Source of the DNA: Methanococcoides sp. EBM-47
GTDB lineage: Archaea; Halobacteriota; Methanosarcinia; Methanosarcinales; Methanosarcinaceae
DNA: 64,000 nucleotides
Assembly (NCBI GenBank): GCA_001896725.1
Contig: MPPA01000033.1
Span: forward strand, 1-64,000
Direction of reading: 5' to 3'
Positions 59,286 through 64,000 of this stretch are shown one piece after another (within the stretch, counting starts at the first letter, position 1; each line of letters begins with the position of its first letter). Made by a program: the position numbers and the translations under genes. The notes beneath the pieces are model-generated. The model did no database searches. It had not been told where the DNA came from and worked only from the letters and a program-made list of their open reading frames with translations.

Positions 59286-61781
59286 TCAAACTTGGACCGT
59301 GATTTTCTGCTGTATTGTCTTTACAGATTGCCATCCAAACCAAGTAATCCCTTCATTCACAAGATCAAGTTCAAGTACATAATGACCTGGGTATGGTGGC
59401 GCACTTATTATCATTTCAACCGTTGCATTTTGCCCAGGTGAAATATCAGATGGTAAAGAAGACCGTTCACTAATCCACAATTCATTGTCATCCTGTAACC
59501 ACCTACTACCTAAATAAACTGTACCGTTTGGCCTAGAAGTTGAAACTTTGGATTGCCACAAAACATGTCCATCATTCAAAGCATTGACAGATACTCTAAA
59601 TTTACTGCCAGTTGAAACTGTTGAAGGAATGTCATAATCTAAATATTCCGCATGTACAGAATTTGAAGAGATACTATCATCTAGATAATCAACCACTTGG
59701 ATAGCATACTTAAAATACCTGGTTATATTTTGTGATTCATCACTAATAGTAATGAATAGGTCATACATTCCGGTTGTTTTTGGCATTTCTACATTAAAAC
59801 TAACATATGTAGAGGATTGAGATGCGAGTATTAATGGAAGCATACTAGTCAATGGACCTAAATCATAAGTACTTTGGTTAGAACTAAATTTTATTGATAT
59901 TTCTATATTTTCATAGGGCTCACTTATATAGTCAGCATTACCATAATTGAAGAATATAGCTGAACTGCGGTAATTTTTTCCTTTTTGAACTATATTTGGT
60001 ATTGAAACGGCCACAAGATCAATATTTTTTATATCAGGTTCTGATGTATTGAAATTAACTTTATAGACATAATCCTGGCCAAAAATCTTTATTAATGTTA
60101 AATCCTTATAGTTGTCATTAATTTCATCTTTCATATCATTCCATCGATGCTGATCGAGATTTTCTGAATGAATGATTATATATTTAACCTTCAAATTTTT
60201 TAGAATATTAATTGATTCATTTGAAGGAAACATTTGTAATTTTTCTAAAAGCATAAAATACTTAGGTGGAAAAAAACCACTATACCCATTCACTATTTTT
60301 TTCCAATGATATGTTGAATAATACATATATATTGTATCATAATATAAACTATTAGCATTTATATTACCAGTTGGCAATTCTACGATTGCAAAGTCACCTG
60401 ATTCATTAGATAACCATTTATAAACATCTGGTATGTCATCACCTACTGGAGTAACAGCAACAACAAATGGTACATAGGATTCAAAAATGATCACTATTGT
60501 AAACAACAATGTTATGAAGATCTTCAATGTGCTGCTCTTATCATTTAGTAATTTATGCAAACCATATCCCGCCAAAACAGAAAGCGAAAGCATAACAACA
60601 ATGTTTATTCTCGAGGGGACCCGCATTGAATCAAAACCTGGCAAATACTTATAAAAATAGTAGTAAGGCAAATGCAGATCGATGATTTTACCAAAAAAAT
60701 GAAGTTTAGGTCCAAGTGATAACACAAAAGCGCAGAGAGCTAGGATAACATAGAAATTCTGTATTCTTCCACCAGTATAAAATTTAATACTTGATGGTCC
60801 TGATGAACTCCTTTTAGACAGCCGGGATAAACCGGTCAGCGATAATACAACAACTAAAAATCCTGGAAAAAGAGAATGTTCTCCCCAGTTTCGGTTTTCC
60901 TGGTAAGGCTGTGATAATTTACCATATAATACGTTATGGGGTGAGGTAAGGAAATAGTCCATGACATCAGCAGAGTTAACATCAAGCTCAACTATAGATC
61001 GAGTAAATCCATACTCATATTGTAATTGAATATAAGGCAAAGTAAAAGGTAAAATAATTATCATACAAAGCACTATAAAAATCACAGATTTTAAATGGAA
61101 ATCCGAATCATGCAAGATTTTATTTCTGATGGACTGATCAAATATTGATAAATAAACAAAATAAAGACCTAATGCAATTGTGATGTAAAATGCATAATAC
61201 CATGATGATAAAACCTGCAATACAAAAAACAGGATCAATAGGAACAAATTAGTATATGTGGTTTTATGCAAAAACTTGTCTAAATATAACACCGAAAGTG
61301 GCATCCATTGTGCAGTGAGCAGTTGTAAATGCCCAAGATGAGCAAATCTGTAAGTACAGAAAGCAAAAATAATCCCTGCCAAAAACGCTGAATATTTGTC
61401 ATTCAAATAGTGATCGGTCAGTAAGAACATTCCAAATCCCGAAAGAATAAAGGATAATATAAAAATAACATTATAAGATAGAACTGGATTGTCGGTTGCT
61501 ACAATTATTGGTAGTGCAATGAAAATGTTTGCAAGCAAATGCTCACTGAAAGCCAGGCTATTGTCAACAAAAGGATAAAACGCATTAGCATCAAACAGAT
61601 GCATAGGATCTGTTAAAATACTATGGACGTCCCATGCAAGTATCCATGTGTTCAGTGATGGATCCCCAGAGATCAAATTAGTCTCGATGTTTAAAATCAA
61701 AGGATAAGTTATGATCAGTGTAATAGCTGCATACAACAATATTACGATTGTATATAATCTAATTCTGTTTTGGTCCATCAT
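59286..61781 (-). CDS. Large GT-C-like membrane protein with C-terminal beta-sandwich domain
   Basis: An 831-residue protein. About 12 membrane segments fill residues 1-450 with an acidic first loop (SGDPSLNTWILAWDV) and DANAFYPF, as in putative GT-C mannosyl/oligosaccharyl transferases. A soluble region of about 150 residues follows. The C-terminal 250 residues carry two extracellular Ig-like sandwiches (NIDLVAVSIPN and VSVNALNDGHVLW ending in GITWFGWQ). Last gene of the GT2-flippase operon, AT-rich. Likely transfers a lipid-linked sugar on the outer membrane face; not proven. Confidence 0.72.
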   Translation of the reverse strand: MMDQNRIRLYTIVILLYAAITLIITYPLILNIETNLISGDPSLNTWILAWDVHSILTDPMHLFDANAFYPFVDNSLAFSEHLLANIFIALPIIVATDNPVLSYNVIFILSFILSGFGMFLLTDHYLNDKYSAFLAGIIFAFCTYRFAHLGHLQLLTAQWMPLSVLYLDKFLHKTTYTNLFLLILFFVLQVLSSWYYAFYITIALGLYFVYLSIFDQSIRNKILHDSDFHLKSVIFIVLCMIIILPFTLPYIQLQYEYGFTRSIVELDVNSADVMDYFLTSPHNVLYGKLSQPYQENRNWGEHSLFPGFLVVVLSLTGLSRLSKRSSSGPSSIKFYTGGRIQNFYVILALCAFVLSLGPKLHFFGKIIDLHLPYYYFYKYLPGFDSMRVPSRINIVVMLSLSVLAGYGLHKLLNDKSSTLKIFITLLFTIVIIFESYVPFVVAVTPVGDDIPDVYKWLSNESGDFAIVELPTGNINANSLYYDTIYMYYSTYHWKKIVNGYSGFFPPKYFMLLEKLQMFPSNESINILKNLKVKYIIIHSENLDQHRWNDMKDEINDNYKDLTLIKIFGQDYVYKVNFNTSEPDIKNIDLVAVSIPNIVQKGKNYRSSAIFFNYGNADYISEPYENIEISIKFSSNQSTYDLGPLTSMLPLILASQSSTYVSFNVEMPKTTGMYDLFITISDESQNITRYFKYAIQVVDYLDDSISSNSVHAEYLDYDIPSTVSTGSKFRVSVNALNDGHVLWQSKVSTSRPNGTVYLGSRWLQDDNELWISERSSLPSDISPGQNATVEMIISAPPYPGHYVLELDLVNEGITWFGWQSVKTIQQKITVQV

Positions 61782-61789
61782 ATATCACA

Positions 61790-62785
61790 TCACAAATTAT
61801 TCAAATCAGTTTTAATAAACCTGACTGTATCAAATCCTATCATAGAGGTCGCAGGCACTCCGATCAATATGATATATAGGTTCTTCACCAGATGATCTAA
61901 TACAGCTATTACCAAAGCATCATTATATCCAACATCTGCTGCAGAAAACACAGCAACTATAATTCCTTCGTAAAGACCAATTCCACCGGGAGTAGCAGGG
62001 ACTATCTTGGCGATATTGGCAAGCGCAACTCCAAATATCATAAATAATATCGGCACCGAAATATTCATGCTTAAAGCTATGAAATAAAGAGTGAATATTT
62101 CGAAAAACCAGATAAGTAACGATAATAGAACAGACTTACTCAACAAAAGGAAGCTGGAAAACAGATCAATTAGGCCAACGTGCATTCCTTTTCCAATAAC
62201 AATGAAACTTTTTGTAAATTTAAGTGTGGTACTATTTTCAATAATGTTTAAAATACGGGAAAAAAGAGATATTTTCTTGAAAAATATCAGTCCCATAAAA
62301 AAAATTAAACAACCTCCTATCAACATTGATGCATACTTATTAATGGTTGGCACTTTGAACCCAATAAATATGAAGGACATTGCAAACACTCCTGCAGCAA
62401 TTAGATCCAGTATCCTAGTGAACACAATTGAAGAGAGAGATTCCTCAATTTTCATACCATATAATTTCAAATAGAGAACATTAGCTATATCTCCTATTTT
62501 AGCTGGAAGTAGTACATTGAGTGCATAACTTGAAATATGTAATAAAAAAAGATCTTTTGACTTAATGTTTGCTTTGAAGTGAGCAGTTACATATTGTAAC
62601 CTAAACACCCTCAAAACCCATGAAATAGAGTAAATGAATATAGCCAGTGCAAATATTTTCTTGGACATAGTAGATATCAAGAGTAAAAAGTGATCAATAT
62701 TTCCATAGTGAATCATGGTCCCTAAGATACACAGTCCAAATAAGAATGAAATAATATGTTTGACATATTGTTTTGTGGATGACAT
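61790..62785 (-). CDS. Flippase-like integral membrane protein (UPF0104 family)
   Basis: A 331-residue protein with about eight membrane segments. LLPAKIGDIANVLYLKLYG near 100 and VPATPGGIGLYEGIIVAVF near 260 are the family signatures. It starts one base after the GT2 stop and ends 8 nt before the large GT-C-like gene. Probably works with the polyprenyl-phosphate sugar made by the GT2 enzyme. Second member of this family in the window. Confidence 0.86.
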   Translation of the reverse strand: MSSTKQYVKHIISFLFGLCILGTMIHYGNIDHFLLLISTMSKKIFALAIFIYSISWVLRVFRLQYVTAHFKANIKSKDLFLLHISSYALNVLLPAKIGDIANVLYLKLYGMKIEESLSSIVFTRILDLIAAGVFAMSFIFIGFKVPTINKYASMLIGGCLIFFMGLIFFKKISLFSRILNIIENSTTLKFTKSFIVIGKGMHVGLIDLFSSFLLLSKSVLLSLLIWFFEIFTLYFIALSMNISVPILFMIFGVALANIAKIVPATPGGIGLYEGIIVAVFSAADVGYNDALVIAVLDHLVKNLYIILIGVPATSMIGFDTVRFIKTDLNNL

Positions 62786-62786
62786 G

Positions 62787-63680
62787 TTAATTTTTCCACA
62801 ATTTTTCTTCTATGCGATCTAATTTCTTAGTTAGGTAATCCATGATAAGCCCAATGGAGATCAATTGTATTGCAATAAAAAGAAACAATAACGTGAGTAA
62901 AGGATAATATGCATGTTCCAGAACACCAAATATTATTTTTTCATATAATGAAGTTATTCCAAAAAAGGCACCTGTGATAATTAAAAATATGCTTGAAAGC
63001 ATAATTGTCTTTGCCAGCAGGGATGTTTCACGATAAGCGATCGACATTAGACCTCTAAACATTTTAGCGCCGTCTCTCATTGGCCTGAGTTTAGAGGTAC
63101 CAACCCTGCTGCGATATCTTATAGGGATTTCCACTATCCTGTAACCAAGTTTTGCGGCTCTGACCGTCATTTTAGTTTCATATTCCAGACTAACAGCACG
63201 CACATCTAATTTCTCAAAATATTCTTTTTTAAAAGCCCTGTAACCAGTCTGACCATCAGTAATATTAATGCAACTGATATATGCTGCCAGAAGCGAAAAT
63301 AACCTGTTTCCGATCATATTCAGGAAAGGCATATTATTAATTCCATCCATGAACCGGGAGCCCAGCACAAGGTCTGCACCTTTTTCGATCTCATTGACAA
63401 ACAGAGGCACATATTCAGCTGGATAAGTACAATCAGCATCTGAAAAAATGATTATATCTCCAGCAGCATGTTCTACACCTGTGCGCAATGCTGATACTTT
63501 CCCTTTGTTTACCTCGTGTTTGTAGACAATAACGCTGCAGTTTTTAGCAACGTTATAAGTATTATCTGAAGAGCCATCGTCTACAACAATGATCTCATCG
63601 ACCTTGTCAATATATTCTTTGATGACTAAAGGTAATGCCTTTTCCTCATTCCATGCCGGAAGAATTAAAGATGTCTTCAT
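62787..63680 (-). CDS. GT2 polyprenyl-phosphate glycosyltransferase (DPM1-like) with C-terminal membrane domain
   Basis: A 297-residue glycosyltransferase: ILPAWNEEKALPLVI opens the GT-A fold, VDDGSSD and FSDADCTYP bind the nucleotide-sugar and metal, GSRFMDG and GQTGYRAFKKEYF follow, and two C-terminal hydrophobic segments anchor it. It should move a sugar from a nucleotide donor to dolichyl phosphate. AAGGAAAG before ATG 63680 selects this start. First intact gene of the operon, directly behind the decayed epimerase. Confidence 0.9.
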   Translation of the reverse strand: MKTSLILPAWNEEKALPLVIKEYIDKVDEIIVVDDGSSDNTYNVAKNCSVIVYKHEVNKGKVSALRTGVEHAAGDIIIFSDADCTYPAEYVPLFVNEIEKGADLVLGSRFMDGINNMPFLNMIGNRLFSLLAAYISCINITDGQTGYRAFKKEYFEKLDVRAVSLEYETKMTVRAAKLGYRIVEIPIRYRSRVGTSKLRPMRDGAKMFRGLMSIAYRETSLLAKTIMLSSIFLIITGAFFGITSLYEKIIFGVLEHAYYPLLTLLFLFIAIQLISIGLIMDYLTKKLDRIEEKLWKN

Positions 63681-63693
63681 CAAATCACTTTCC

Positions 63694-63795
63694 TTACTTC
63701 TCACTGAAACTTTTTATTGTATGTTCAAGCTCTTCACGCAGGTCTACAACAGGTTCTCATCCCAGGACTTCTTTTGCTTTGTCAATACTTGTTCT
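63694..63795 (-). pseudogene. C-terminal relic of an NAD-dependent sugar epimerase
   Basis: The minus strand reads SIDKAKEVLG, TGA, EPVVDLREELEHTIKSFSEK, TAA. The family C-terminus is normally ...KAKELLGWEP.VDLEEGL..TI.., so a TGA stands exactly where TGG (Trp) is expected. A further TGA lies upstream (63798-63796) and the rest of the gene is missing. It sits 13 nt before the GT2 gene, suggesting it was once the first gene of that operon. Confidence 0.7.
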
Positions 63796-63897
63796 TTCAG
63801 TGCATGATTACTGAAATTAGGTATCCCTCTTCGATTACCAGCTCTACTCCTCTTGGTCCGATGAGGTCAACATTTCCAGTAACTTTCAGGTTGCGGG

Positions 63898-64000
63898 TTA
63901 ACAAGGGGTTGCCATAGAACTCGGATGTAAATCAAGAACCGTACACCCTAATCCTTTGTAAGGTTCAGAATATTCCTTAAGTTCTAATTCATTCCCCTTC
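63898..64000 (-). CDS. Partial open frame at right edge, unidentified
   Basis: An open minus-strand frame of 33 codons runs in from the right edge and stops at TAA 63900-63898 (it contains YSEPYKGLGCTVLDLHPS). Another short frame (VDLIGPRGVELVIEEGYLIS) lies between it and the epimerase relic. I do not recognise either; they may be pieces of the same decayed sugar-nucleotide locus. Confidence 0.3.
   Translation of the reverse strand, partial: KGNELELKEYSEPYKGLGCTVLDLHPSSMATPC

Overview
The window reads as a chromosome segment of a methylotrophic methanogenic archaeon of the Methanosarcinaceae (Methanolobus / Methanomethylovorans / Methanococcoides type). The signs are archaeal information-processing proteins (archaeal LeuRS, an Orc1/Cdc6 ATPase, KEOPS Cgi121, e-MtaB), a geranylgeranyl-reductase-family enzyme of ether-lipid type, a form II/III RuBisCO very like that of Methanococcoides burtonii, a methylamine-type permease behind what looks like the tail of a dimethylamine methyltransferase, and an MEDS-domain sensor kinase. 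TATA boxes and GGAG/GGTGAT ribosome binding sites are visible before many genes. Genus is inference.

Layout. 0-8 kb: end of a methylamine-catabolism cluster (mtbB tail, permease), a flavodoxin-fold reductase, an SF1 helicase-nuclease and a secreted PQQ-repeat/PKD protein. 8-19.6 kb: leuS, KEOPS Cgi121, class II FBPase coupled to e-MtaB, then ADP-forming acetyl-CoA synthetase plus a DRTGG protein converging on AMP-forming acetyl-CoA synthetase. 19.6-24 kb: an accessory patch with an integrase-tail zinc-ribbon gene, an Orc1/Cdc6 paralogue in one operon with an MtmB homologue that has methionine where pyrrolysine belongs, palindromic repeats upstream of that operon, and a type I restriction HsdR relic. 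24-33.7 kb: Fe-S flavoprotein, pgk, AMMECR1, nucleoside deoxyribosyltransferase-like protein, UbiB kinase, sensor kinase, CobW GTPase and FKBP. 33.9-40.3 kb: a lipid-linked glycan region (GT-C enzyme, HIT, then UbiA-PHP-flippase-DUF362). 40.7-44.4 kb: EamA transporter, RuBisCO, AzlCD. 44.7-47.3 kb: a redox operon (cupin, CGGC, ferredoxin, GXGXG) divergent from a cysteine-rich HxlR regulator. 47.5-54.9 kb: glycerate kinase, TatD-like hydrolase, isocitrate dehydrogenase and probable Re-citrate synthase, HTH-ACT regulator, geranylgeranyl reductase and HAD phosphatase. 55.7-58.6 kb: second sensor kinase, tRNA-Arg(CCG), DEAD-box helicase. 59.3-64 kb: an AT-rich polysaccharide operon (GT2, flippase, large GT-C-like protein) with a decayed epimerase at its 5' side.

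The genes mostly serve carbon flow: C1 catabolism, acetyl-CoA/acetate conversion, gluconeogenesis (Pgk, FBPase), nucleotide salvage through RuBisCO, an oxidative partial TCA route to 2-oxoglutarate, and surface glycans. The most unusual locus is the Pyl-less MtmB homologue co-transcribed with Orc1/Cdc6. No CRISPR array was seen. Only four of about fifty genes end in TAG, which fits a pyrrolysine user but does not prove it.
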